A stretch of 11,635 bases of DNA from an uncultured Oscillospiraceae bacterium (GTDB taxonomy: Bacteria; Bacillota; Clostridia; Oscillospirales; Oscillospiraceae). The stretch is from the NCBI GenBank assembly GCA_910584285.1, contig CAJTYK010000055.1:1-11635 (forward strand), read 5' to 3'. The notes below the pieces were generated by a model that worked only from the letters and a program-made list of their open reading frames with translations, made no database searches and was not told the origin of the DNA. A program made the position numbers and the translations under genes. Positions 5,128 to 11,635 of the stretch are shown piece after piece. Each line of letters begins with the position of its first letter. Position 1 is the first letter of the stretch.

Positions 5128-7812
5128 ATGAAGCTCATGGTCATCGACGGCAATTCCATCGTCAATCGGGCCTTTTACGGCGTCAGCCAGAACCTGTCCA
5201 CCCGGGAGGGCCTGCCCACCAACGCCATTTTCGGCTTCCTCAACATCCTGCTCAAGCTGCTGGACGAGGAGCAGCCCCAGGGGCTGGCGGTGGCCTTCGA
5301 TCTGCGGGCCCCCACCTTCCGGCACAAGGCCTTCGCCGAGTACAAGGCCCAGCGCAAGGGGATGCCGGAGGAGCTGGCCGTCCAGATGCCGGTGCTGAAG
5401 GACGTGCTGGACGCCATGAACGTCCGCCGGTACGAGCTGGAGGGCTGGGAGGCGGACGACCTGCTGGGCACCATGGCCCGGGTGAACGCCGCTCAGGGCG
5501 GGGAGACGGTGATCGTCACTGGCGACAAGGACGCCCTCCAGCTGGTGGACGATCACACCACTGTGAAGCTGGTGTCTACCCGCATGGGTCAGACTACCAC
5601 CCGGGACGTGACCCCGGAGGAATTCCGGGCCGAGTACGGCTTCGCCCCCGTCAACATGATCGACCTGAAGGCGCTGATGGGGGACTCATCGGACAACTAC
5701 CCCGGCGTGAAGGGGGTTGGAGAAAAGACCGCCCTGGCCCTGGTGCAGCTCTACCACACAGTAGAGCACCTCTACGATCATATGCCAGACATCTGCTCCG
5801 CCCCCGACACCCCCGCCAAACCGGGGCTGGTGAAGAAGCTGGCCGAGGGGGCGGACAGCGCCCGCCTGTGCAAGGATCTGGCCACCATCCGCTGCGATGC
5901 CCCCATGGACTTCGACCCGGTGGACGCCAAGCGCCAGCCCTTCGACGGCCCAGCCCTGTACCAGCTCCTGCTGAACCTGGAGTTCACCAAGCTCATCGAC
6001 AAGCTGAAGCTCACCCCCGGGCCCACCGGGGCGGAATCCGCCCAAGAACCGGAGGAAGTCCAGGTCACCGTGATCCCCGTCCTCACCGAGGCGGACTTCA
6101 TTGACGCCCTGCCCAGGTGGGAGGGGGCGGAATCCGTGGCCGTCCTGCCCCTGCCAGAGCTGGCAGGGGTGGCGGTGTCCCTCAGCGAGAACGACAGGAA
6201 ACAGGCGTATCTGTACGATATCCGCGCCGCCGCCTATGAGGGGGACTACCACACCCTGCTGTCAGCCCTATTCGGCCCCACGGTGAAAAAGGTGACCCAC
6301 GGGGTCAAGGAGCTGTGCCGCGCCCTGCTGGATGAGGGCGTCGAGCCCGAGGGATTCGTATTTGACACGGAGTTGGCCGCTTACTTGCTGGATCCCACCG
6401 CGGGCAGCTACGAGCTGCGGAAGCTAGTGGTATCCTACTTCAAAAAGGAGGTGGAGCAGTCCGCCGCCTACAAAGACGAGACCGCCTTCTCCCTGCTGGA
6501 CGACGGCCTCAAGGCCCAGACCGCCTGGTATGAGGACACGGCGTGGATCGAGGCGTTCTACGACCTATTCAAGCCCAAACTGGAGGAATACGGCCTGCTG
6601 TCCGTGCTAACAGACATTGAGCTCCCCCTGTGCCCGGTGCTGGCCCGGATGGAGCGGGAGGGCGTGCTGGTGGACGCCCTGGCCCTGGCCGACTTCGGCA
6701 AGCAGCTCCAGCTGGGCATCGACACGCTGAAAGCCGAGATCTACCGCTTGGCCGGGGAGGAGTTCAACATTCTCTCCCCAAAGCAGCTGGGCCATATCCT
6801 GTTCGACAAGCTGGGTTTACCCCCCGTGAAGAAAACCAAGACCGGCTGGTCCACCAACGTGGACGTGCTGGAAAAGCTGCGCCCTCAGCACGAGATCGTA
6901 GGGGCGGTGCTGGACTACCGCCAGCTCACCAAGCTCAACTCCACCTATGTGGAGGGGCTGGGCAAGGTCATCGCCGCCGACGGGCGGATCCACACCAGCT
7001 TTCAGAACACCGTCACCGCCACCGGGCGGCTGTCCTCCACCGAGCCGAATTTGCAAAATATCCCCGTGCGCACCCCCCTGGGCGCGGAGATGCGGAAGAT
7101 GTTCGTGGCCCCCAAGGGCAAGGTGCTGGTGGACGCGGACTACTCCCAGATCGAGCTGCGGCTGCTGGCCCATATGTCCGGGGATCAGGCCATGATCGAC
7201 GGCTTCAACTCCGGCGTGGACATCCACACCGTCACCGCCTCCCAGGTGTTCGGGCTGCCCCAGGACGCGGTGCCCCCGGAGCTGCGCCGGGCAGCCAAGG
7301 CCGTTAACTTCGGCATCGTGTACGGCATCTCCGCCTACTCCCTGTCCGAGGACATCCACGTCACCGTGGCCCAGGCCAAGGAGTATATGGAGAAATATTT
7401 CCAGCACTACTCCGGCGTCCACGCCTATATGGCCCGGGTGGTGGAGCGGGGCCGGGAGGACGGCTTTGTGTCCACCCTCTACGGCCGCCGCCGCTGGCTG
7501 CCGGAGCTGAAAAGCTCCAACTTCAACACCCGATCCTTTGGGGAGCGGGTGGCGCTGAATATGCCCATCCAGGGCACGGCGGCGGACATCATCAAGCTGG
7601 CCATGATCAAGGTGGACGCCCGACTGCGAGCCGAGGGGCTGGAGGCCCGGCTGGTGCTGCAAGTCCACGACGAGCTGATTGTGGAGTGCCCCGAGGGCGA
7701 GGCGGAACGAGTGAAGGCCCTGCTCCAGGAGGAAATGGAGGGGGTGGCGGCGCTGTCGGTGCCGCTGGTGGCGGATGCCAAGGCGGGGCGCACCTGGGCG
7801 GAGTGCCACTGA
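5128..7812 (+). CDS. polA: DNA polymerase I
   Basis: Fills gaps and removes RNA primers in replication and repair. 894 residues. The 5' nuclease (about 1-290) keeps its acidic metal ligands: DGNS at 7-10, FD at 57-58, WEADD at 107-111, GDKD at 132-135 and GDSSDN at 185-190, followed by the helix-hairpin-helix GVKGVGEKTA (193-202). The 3'-5' exonuclease-like region (about 310-500) lacks the exo I Asp-x-Glu, so proofreading is probably absent, as in many Gram-positive and Thermus enzymes. Polymerase motif A is DADYSQIELR (669-678; Asp671, Glu676), motif B RRAAKAVNFGIVYG (720-733; Lys724, Phe728, Tyr732) and motif C QVHDELIVE (845-853; Asp848). Start: the ATG at 5128 with GAGGTG (5116-5121) six bases upstream. 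A GTG at 5119 lies in that ribosome site and would add MSP, so I reject it. Confidence 0.97.
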   Translation: MKLMVIDGNSIVNRAFYGVSQNLSTREGLPTNAIFGFLNILLKLLDEEQPQGLAVAFDLRAPTFRHKAFAEYKAQRKGMPEELAVQMPVLKDVLDAMNVRRYELEGWEADDLLGTMARVNAAQGGETVIVTGDKDALQLVDDHTTVKLVSTRMGQTTTRDVTPEEFRAEYGFAPVNMIDLKALMGDSSDNYPGVKGVGEKTALALVQLYHTVEHLYDHMPDICSAPDTPAKPGLVKKLAEGADSARLCKDLATIRCDAPMDFDPVDAKRQPFDGPALYQLLLNLEFTKLIDKLKLTPGPTGAESAQEPEEVQVTVIPVLTEADFIDALPRWEGAESVAVLPLPELAGVAVSLSENDRKQAYLYDIRAAAYEGDYHTLLSALFGPTVKKVTHGVKELCRALLDEGVEPEGFVFDTELAAYLLDPTAGSYELRKLVVSYFKKEVEQSAAYKDETAFSLLDDGLKAQTAWYEDTAWIEAFYDLFKPKLEEYGLLSVLTDIELPLCPVLARMEREGVLVDALALADFGKQLQLGIDTLKAEIYRLAGEEFNILSPKQLGHILFDKLGLPPVKKTKTGWSTNVDVLEKLRPQHEIVGAVLDYRQLTKLNSTYVEGLGKVIAADGRIHTSFQNTVTATGRLSSTEPNLQNIPVRTPLGAEMRKMFVAPKGKVLVDADYSQIELRLLAHMSGDQAMIDGFNSGVDIHTVTASQVFGLPQDAVPPELRRAAKAVNFGIVYGISAYSLSEDIHVTVAQAKEYMEKYFQHYSGVHAYMARVVERGREDGFVSTLYGRRRWLPELKSSNFNTRSFGERVALNMPIQGTAADIIKLAMIKVDARLRAEGLEARLVLQVHDELIVECPEGEAERVKALLQEEMEGVAALSVPLVADAKAGRTWAECH

Positions 7813-7828
7813 CCGTCCGTGCCGCGCC

Positions 7829-7904
7829 TGTAGGGGCGGGTATCACCCGCCCGCGTTTTCCTGGACTCATACCATTTTTCGGGCGGATAATATCCGCCCC
7901 TACA
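7829..7904. repeat. Inverted pair of 24-nt hairpin elements (copies A and B)
   Basis: Copy A (7829-7852) lies in minus orientation: TGTAG, then GGGCGGGT (7834-7841), ATC, ACCCGCCC (7845-7852). Copy B (7881-7904) is in plus orientation: GGGCGGAT, AAT, ATCCGCCC, then CTACA. Each copy folds into an 8-bp stem with a 3-base loop. As a pair they end in perfect 11-bp terminal inverted repeats, TGTAGGGGCGG (7829-7839) and CCGCCCCTACA (7894-7904), around a 28-base centre. The pair begins 17 bases after the polA stop codon. Copy A is followed by GCGTTTTC and might serve as the polA terminator. Confidence 0.85.
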
Positions 7905-7937
7905 TAAAGCCGTCACCCGGCATCTCTCATAGAACAC

Positions 7938-7961
7938 GGGCGGACAATGTCCGCCCCTACA
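7938..7961 (+). repeat. 24-nt hairpin element (copy C) abutting a ribosome site
   Basis: GGGCGGAC (7938-7945), AAT, GTCCGCCC (7949-7956), CTACA (7957-7961). It has the same structure as copies A, B and D, with stem changes that keep pairing. It is followed within two bases by AAGGAGG of the nucleoside phosphorylase gene. Confidence 0.85.
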
Positions 7962-7977
7962 AAAGGAGGCACCCCAA

Positions 7978-8736
7978 ATGAGCCTGTTTGACACCTTCGA
8001 CCCCGATTCCGAGGAAATCGTAAAATTTGAATACCAGAATTCCTTCCACCCCACAGCGGAGTTCCCCGAGACGATCATCATGACCTTCCAGGACAAGACC
8101 TTCCAGGTGCTGGATCACGTCTGCACCGCGGAAGTCATTGTCAATCTGCGGGAGGGCCGGGATATCCCAGTCTATAAACTAAACTGGAATAGCCGGGATA
8201 TGGGCATCGTCCAGTCTAACATTGGAGGCCCGGGCACGGCGGGGATGTTAGAGGAGGCCCTGGCCATGGGCGCGAAAAAGGTGCTGCTTTACGGCTCCTG
8301 CGGCGTGCTGGGCTCCGCCCTGGTGGCGGGGCACTTCATCCTCCCCACCCAGGCCTACCGGGACGAGGGCACCAGCTACCACTATCTGCCCGTGGGCGAC
8401 TACGTGGATATCCCCACGGCGGACCGCTTAGGCGAAATCTTCGACGAGCTGCACCTGCCCTATGTAAAGGGCCGGGTGTGGACCACGGACGCCTTCTACC
8501 GGGAGACCCGGAACAACATGGAAAAGCGCAAAACCGACGGCTGCATCGCCGTGGATATGGAGTGCGCCTCCGCCATGGCGGTCGGACAGTTCCGGGGCGC
8601 GCCGGTGTACCAGTTTCTCTACGCCGAGGACAGCCTGGACGGGGCCGCCTGGGATCGCCGCACCATGGGCTCGGTGCCCGCCTCCGACTACGAGAAATAC
8701 CTCCGGGTGGCCCTGGAGGTAGCCTCCCGGCTGTAA
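7978..8736 (+). CDS. Nucleoside phosphorylase (uridine/purine phosphorylase family)
   Basis: A 252-residue cytoplasmic enzyme of the PNP/UDP family, expected to split a nucleoside with phosphate into base and ribose-1-phosphate for salvage. Visible motifs: GGPG at 83-86 (phosphate loop), LLYGSCGVL (103-111), RDEGTSYHY (128-136), TTDAFYRET (169-177) and VDMECASAM (192-200), the Met-Glu pair that usually holds the ribose. Substrate (uridine, purine nucleoside or other) cannot be told from these motifs, so no gene symbol is given. The ATG is preceded by AAGGAGG (7963-7969) at 8 bases. It lies in the same direction as polA but is separated by 165 bases of hairpin repeats, and I see no convincing promoter of its own. 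It may be read from polA or from a weak promoter in the repeats. Confidence 0.9.
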   Translation: MSLFDTFDPDSEEIVKFEYQNSFHPTAEFPETIIMTFQDKTFQVLDHVCTAEVIVNLREGRDIPVYKLNWNSRDMGIVQSNIGGPGTAGMLEEALAMGAKKVLLYGSCGVLGSALVAGHFILPTQAYRDEGTSYHYLPVGDYVDIPTADRLGEIFDELHLPYVKGRVWTTDAFYRETRNNMEKRKTDGCIAVDMECASAMAVGQFRGAPVYQFLYAEDSLDGAAWDRRTMGSVPASDYEKYLRVALEVASRL

Positions 8737-8759
8737 CTGTCCCAACAACCACCAACGGA

Positions 8760-8852
8760 GGGACGGCCTGTCAGGGACGGGACCGGCGGGCCGGCCGCAG
8801 CGCCCCGTAGCCTAAGGCCGGCCCAGAGAGAGCGGCCCTGACAGGCCGTCCC
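8760..8852. repeat. 93-bp nested inverted repeat
   Basis: Perfect 17-bp outer arms: GGGACGGCCTGTCAGGG (8760-8776) and CCCTGACAGGCCGTCCC (8836-8852). A second inner pair is GGGCCGGCC (8788-8796) with GGCCGGCCC (8816-8824). Symmetric 11-base unpaired stretches separate inner and outer stems, with a 19-base apical loop. It fills almost all of the gap between the phosphorylase and rimI and ends next to the rimI ribosome site. It has no coding potential. It is probably a dispersed palindromic element, different in sequence from the 24-nt family. Confidence 0.85.
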
Positions 8853-8863
8853 GGGAGGTAACC

Positions 8864-9316
8864 GTGAACATCCAAATCACACCCGCAGCAAACGAACACC
8901 TGCCCCAGCTCACCGCCCTGGAACGGATCTGCTTCCCCGCCGACCCCTGGAGCGAGACCCTGTACCGGGCGGCGCTGGACAACCCTGCTGTCGCCATCCT
9001 GCTGGCCCAGGGGGAGGACGGCGCGCTGCTGGGCTACGCCGTGCTGTCCACCGTGCTGGACGAGGGCAATCTGGACAACATCGCCGTGGCCCCCTATGCC
9101 CGCCGCCAGGGGATAGCGGACACCCTGCTGTCCGCCCTGACCGCCTTCGGGCGGGAGCACCTGGCCTGCCTTATGCTGGAGGTGCGCGCGTCCAACGTCC
9201 CCGCCATCGCGCTGTACGAGAAGCACGGCTTTATCGCGGTGGGGCGGCGGAAAAACTATTATGACGCGCCCCGGGAGGACGCGATTCTGATGACCCTAAC
9301 CTTTGGGTCGGAGTAA
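8864..9316 (+). CDS. rimI: Ribosomal protein S18 alanine N-acetyltransferase
   Basis: A 150-residue GNAT enzyme that acetylates the N-terminal alanine of ribosomal protein S18 using acetyl-CoA. Family hallmarks: ALERICFPADPWS (18-30), NIAVAPYARRQGIADTLL (72-89) with the RRQGIA pyrophosphate loop, LEVRASN (105-111), and ALYEKHGF (116-123) with Glu106 and Tyr118 spaced 12 apart like the catalytic pair of the studied RimI. The C-terminal RRKNYYDAPREDAILM (128-143) is also typical. The start is GTG: no nearby in-frame ATG exists, and GGGAGG (8853-8858) precedes it. That ribosome site directly abuts a 17-bp stem, so translation could depend on how the RNA folds. It lies close to tsaD, a frequent arrangement, here with two other acetyltransferase genes between them. 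Confidence 0.93.
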   Translation: MNIQITPAANEHLPQLTALERICFPADPWSETLYRAALDNPAVAILLAQGEDGALLGYAVLSTVLDEGNLDNIAVAPYARRQGIADTLLSALTAFGREHLACLMLEVRASNVPAIALYEKHGFIAVGRRKNYYDAPREDAILMTLTFGSE

Positions 9317-9317
9317 C

Positions 9318-9341
9318 GGGCGCACAATGTGCGCCCCTACA
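9318..9341 (+). repeat. 24-nt hairpin element (copy D) abutting a ribosome site
   Basis: GGGCGCAC (9318-9325), AAT, GTGCGCCC (9329-9336), CTACA (9337-9341). The sixth stem pair is C-G where the other copies have G-C. It starts two bases after the rimI stop, and GGAGG of the next gene follows CTACA by three bases. Confidence 0.85.
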
Positions 9342-9354
9342 GACGGAGGAAGCT

Positions 9355-10452
9355 ATGGAACTGAAGCTGATGAATCGAGAGGAGCTCACCGCCCTCTACC
9401 AAAACGAGATGACCGCCGACTTCCCCAAGGCGGAGCTGAAGCCCTTGTCCGCCATGCTGCGGCTGCTGGACATGGGCCGGTACGACCCCCTGCTGATCAC
9501 CGAGGGCGGCCAGCCCCTGGGCTACGCCCTGCTGTGGCTGCCCGAGGGCCGGGAGGGGGCCCTGCTGGAATACCTGGGGGTGTTGCGGGGCAAACGCAAC
9601 GGCGGGTTGGGCACGAGGATCCTGGCCCTGCTGGGGACGCGGTACGGCCAGCTGTTCGGCGAGGCCGAGGCCCCTGACCCAGAGGCTCCCCCGGAAGAAA
9701 ACAATCTGCGCCGCCGACGGATCGCCTTCTACGAGCGCAACGGCTTCCGGGTGCTGGACTACCAGTGCGCCCTGTTCGGGGTGCGGTTCCACTGCCTCTA
9801 CCGGGGCCCGGAGCCGGATGACCGGGAGGTGGAGGCCCTCCACCGGGGGGTGTACGCCGGATACTTCTCCCCCGCCCATTTTGAGCGGTACATTCAGCTT
9901 CCCCTGAAACCCGGCGAGGCGGTAAAACCCGCGCCGGAGTGGGTGGAGGAGGCGTTCCCCTCCCTGGTGGACTACGAGGAGAGCCGAGAGGCTGAAGCCG
10001 TCCGGCTCATCCAGGGCTTCTGGCTGGCCCACAACCACTACCACCAGACGGAGGAGGAGGCCAAGGCCGACCTGCGCGTTTGGAGCGGTGAGGGGCACAA
10101 GCTGTACTTCATCACCTTGGGGGACGCTGCCGTGGGCCTGCTCCACCTGGGCAGCCGGGGCGGGGAGATCGACTGGCTGGAAGATCTGTTCGTCCTGCCG
10201 GAATACCAGGGTCGGGGCGTCGGCAGTCAGGCCGTCCGCCTGGCGGAGGCCATGGTACGGCAGTATTCCCAGTCCATGTATCTCGAGGCGGCGGCCCGGA
10301 ACCAGCGGGCCATCCGGCTGTATCGCCGTCTGGGCTATGACTGCCTGAACACCGTCACCCTCCGGAAGGATTTCCCCGGCTATGACTACGACGTAGTCCG
10401 GGAGGAGCAGGTGTACGGGGAACCGTTTGAGATTCGGAAGGATAAGGGCTGA
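9355..10452 (+). CDS. Tandem GNAT-domain N-acetyltransferase
   Basis: A 365-residue protein with two acetyltransferase domains in one chain; the substrate is unknown. Domain 1 (about 1-150) has the loop KRNGGLGTRIL (80-90) and IAFYERNGFRVLDYQ (123-137), interrupted by an acidic/proline insert (103-117). Domain 2 (about 200-340) has DWLEDLFVLPEYQGRGVG (273-290) and LEAAARNQRAIRLYRRLGY (310-328), the better-preserved acetyl-CoA site, then VTLRKDFPGYDYDVV (334-348). The linker includes HRGVYAGYFSPAHFERYI (163-180). The ATG is preceded by GGAGG (9345-9349) at 5 bases. The gene lies 38 bases after rimI, with hairpin copy D between them, and its stop is one base from the next start, so translation of the pair is probably coupled. 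Which domain is active, and on what, cannot be told; domain 1 may act in substrate recognition. Confidence 0.85.
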   Translation: MELKLMNREELTALYQNEMTADFPKAELKPLSAMLRLLDMGRYDPLLITEGGQPLGYALLWLPEGREGALLEYLGVLRGKRNGGLGTRILALLGTRYGQLFGEAEAPDPEAPPEENNLRRRRIAFYERNGFRVLDYQCALFGVRFHCLYRGPEPDDREVEALHRGVYAGYFSPAHFERYIQLPLKPGEAVKPAPEWVEEAFPSLVDYEESREAEAVRLIQGFWLAHNHYHQTEEEAKADLRVWSGEGHKLYFITLGDAAVGLLHLGSRGGEIDWLEDLFVLPEYQGRGVGSQAVRLAEAMVRQYSQSMYLEAAARNQRAIRLYRRLGYDCLNTVTLRKDFPGYDYDVVREEQVYGEPFEIRKDKG

Positions 10453-10453
10453 C

Positions 10454-10945
10454 ATGGACATCGTGTTGGGAAGCCGCACCGCGGAAAGTGCAGCCCATTC
10501 CTTTGAGCAAATGAACACGCCCGCCATCCGCGCCACCCTCCCCATGAAGGCCAAGACAGCGGAGGAGGCGGCAGAGGACTTCCGTATCTCCCAGCTCCCC
10601 GGCGCGTCCAGCTTCGGGCGCACCATCCTGGCGGACGGGCGGCACGTGGGCGACGTGTGGTGCTACGGCATCGACCCAGACGGCACCCCCGGCGCCATGG
10701 TGAGCTACTGTGTGTTTGAGCGGGCTCTCTGGGGGCAGAGCGTGGCTTCCACAGCCCTCGCGCGGTTCCTCCCTGAGATCGCGGGAAAATACGGCCTCAA
10801 AACCGTGGGGGCCTTTACCTTCGCGGATAACCTCTCATCCATTCGGATCCTGGAAAAGAATGGCTTCCAGCTGATGGAGGAATTCGTGGAGGACGGTGTG
10901 CCCTCCCGGTACTACCAGCTCGATTTAGAACAAAAGAAAGCGTGA
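10454..10945 (+). CDS. GNAT family N-acetyltransferase (RimJ-like)
   Basis: A 163-residue single-domain protein. The layout fits the Acetyltransf_3 group: N-terminal motif with EEAAEDFRIS (37-46), GRTILADGRHVGDVWCYGID (55-74), then YCVFERALWGQSVASTALARF (85-105) and GAFTFADNLSSIRILEKNGFQL (119-140). In the cofactor loop the usual WGKGxxTEA appears as WGQSVASTA, so one of the Gly positions that grip the acetyl-CoA pyrophosphate is Ser. Activity may be changed. The substrate is unknown. The start chosen is ATG 10454, one base after the upstream TGA (TGACATG), with AAGGG (10444-10448) in front. An earlier in-frame ATG at 10427 lies inside the preceding gene and is less likely. Translation is probably coupled on both sides, since tsaD begins four bases after its stop. 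Confidence 0.8.
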   Translation: MDIVLGSRTAESAAHSFEQMNTPAIRATLPMKAKTAEEAAEDFRISQLPGASSFGRTILADGRHVGDVWCYGIDPDGTPGAMVSYCVFERALWGQSVASTALARFLPEIAGKYGLKTVGAFTFADNLSSIRILEKNGFQLMEEFVEDGVPSRYYQLDLEQKKA

Positions 10946-10949
10946 TTGC

Positions 10950-11635
10950 ATGAACATACTGGCCTTTGAATCCTCCTGCGACGAGACCGCCGCCGCCGTG
11001 GTGCGGGACGGCCGGACGATCCTATCCTCCGTGATCGCCTCGTCGGCGGATATGCACGCCATCTACGGCGGCGTGGTGCCCGAGATCGCCTCCCGCAAGC
11101 ACGTAGAGGCCATCTCCGGTCTGGCCGACGAGGCCCTGCGGCAGGCGGCGCTGTCCAAGGGGGACATCGACGCTGTGGCGGTAACCTACGCCCCGGGCCT
11201 CATCGGCGCCCTGCTGGTGGGGGTGTCCTTCGCCAAGTCCGCCGCCTTCGGTTTAGGCGTGCCCCTGATCCCCGTCCACCACGTCCGGGGGCACATCGCC
11301 GCCAACTACCTGGCCCACCCCGACCTGGAGCCCCCCTTCCTGTGCCTATGTGTGTCCGGCGGCACCACCGCCATTGTGGACGTGTCCGACTACACCCGTT
11401 TCACCGTGTTGGGCTCCACCCGGGACGACGCAGCGGGGGAGTGCTTTGACAAGACCGCCCGAGTGCTGGGGCTGGGCTACCCCGGCGGCGGGCCGCTGGA
11501 CAGGCTGGCCCAGGGTGGGGATGACACCGCCTACCCCTTCCCCCGGGCCCACGTGGCCGACCACCCGCTGGATATGTCCTTCTCCGGGCTGAAAACGGCG
11601 GTGCTCAACACCATCCACAACGCCCAGCAGAAGGG
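10950..11635 (+). CDS. tsaD: tRNA t6A37 threonylcarbamoyltransferase TsaD, N-terminal part
   Basis: Transfers threonylcarbamoyl to A37 of ANN-reading tRNAs, together with TsaB and TsaE. The window holds 228 residues; the gene continues past base 11635. Clear family motifs: LAFESSCDET (4-13), GGVVPEIASRKHVE (40-53), TYAPGLIGALLVG (79-91), HHVRGHIAANYL (110-121) with metal-binding His111 and His115, GECFDKTARVLGLGYPGG (163-180) and FSGLKTAV (211-218). The usual VSGGHT is VSGGTT here, with Thr139 in place of His. The ATG at 10950 follows the upstream TGA by four bases. There is no good Shine-Dalgarno, so start-up probably depends on translational coupling. It is the last of the closely spaced rimI-GNAT-GNAT-tsaD run. 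tsaB and tsaE are not in the window. Confidence 0.95.
   Translation, partial: MNILAFESSCDETAAAVVRDGRTILSSVIASSADMHAIYGGVVPEIASRKHVEAISGLADEALRQAALSKGDIDAVAVTYAPGLIGALLVGVSFAKSAAFGLGVPLIPVHHVRGHIAANYLAHPDLEPPFLCLCVSGGTTAIVDVSDYTRFTVLGSTRDDAAGECFDKTARVLGLGYPGGGPLDRLAQGGDDTAYPFPRAHVADHPLDMSFSGLKTAVLNTIHNAQQK

Noticed and set aside
5112..6104. Plus-strand frame of 330 codons overlapping the start of polA
   Set aside because: It is the shifted frame of polA, Arg/Pro/Gly-rich, without domain signal. The polA frame contains all catalytic motifs.
7886..7895. TAATAT inside hairpin copy B as a -10 for the phosphorylase gene
   Set aside because: The bases 17 upstream (around 7865-7870) do not resemble a -35, and the TAATAT is explained by the stem and loop of the repeat.
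7829..7961. CRISPR array suggested by repeated GC-rich units
   Set aside because: Repeats are in opposite orientations with irregular spacing (28 and 33 bases here, one copy 1.4 kb away), sequence-variable in the stem, and there are no cas genes.
9337..10626. Minus-strand open frame of 429 codons across the GNAT genes
   Set aside because: Antisense shadow. It crosses two well-supported plus-strand genes and has no recognisable domain.

Overview
The window reads as a chromosomal segment of a GC-rich Clostridia bacterium, most likely an Oscillospiraceae-type gut organism (Flavonifractor/Lawsonibacter-like). That placement is inferred from the T-box leader, the strong AGGAGG-type ribosome sites, the protein styles and the short GC-rich palindromes between genes. 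It was not tested by any search. Nearly all genes are housekeeping genes on the + strand.

Layout. At 1-451 (minus) is the 5' part of nnrD, a metabolite-repair dehydratase. A divergent regulatory region (452-832) has a near-consensus promoter facing each way, plus a Phe-type T-box leader with mutually exclusive antiterminator and terminator folds. The leader controls pheS (833-1858) and pheT (1974-4514), the two subunits of phenylalanyl-tRNA synthetase. An AT-richer DUF3788 gene (4532-4945) follows pheT and looks acquired. A strong GC hairpin (4979-5009) closes the unit, and its tail already carries the -35 of the next promoter.

The second half starts with polA (5128-7812), encoding a DNA polymerase I with a complete 5' nuclease and polymerase but no exo I proofreading motif. 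It is followed by a nucleoside phosphorylase (7978-8736), rimI (8864-9316), a double-GNAT acetyltransferase (9355-10452), a single-GNAT protein (10454-10945) and tsaD (10950 to the window end). From rimI onward the genes are tightly packed. rimI near tsaD is a common bacterial arrangement linking ribosomal protein acetylation and tRNA t6A synthesis.

The most distinctive non-coding content is repeats. Four copies of a 24-nt hairpin element (two as an inverted pair after polA, two abutting Shine-Dalgarno sequences) differ from each other almost only by compensatory base-pair changes in the stem. A 93-bp nested inverted repeat with perfect 17-bp arms sits directly against the rimI ribosome site. 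A different, AT-rich palindrome separates pheS from pheT. I found no defence system, CRISPR array, rRNA, tRNA or intact transposase. The repeat family is the best candidate for something under-described.
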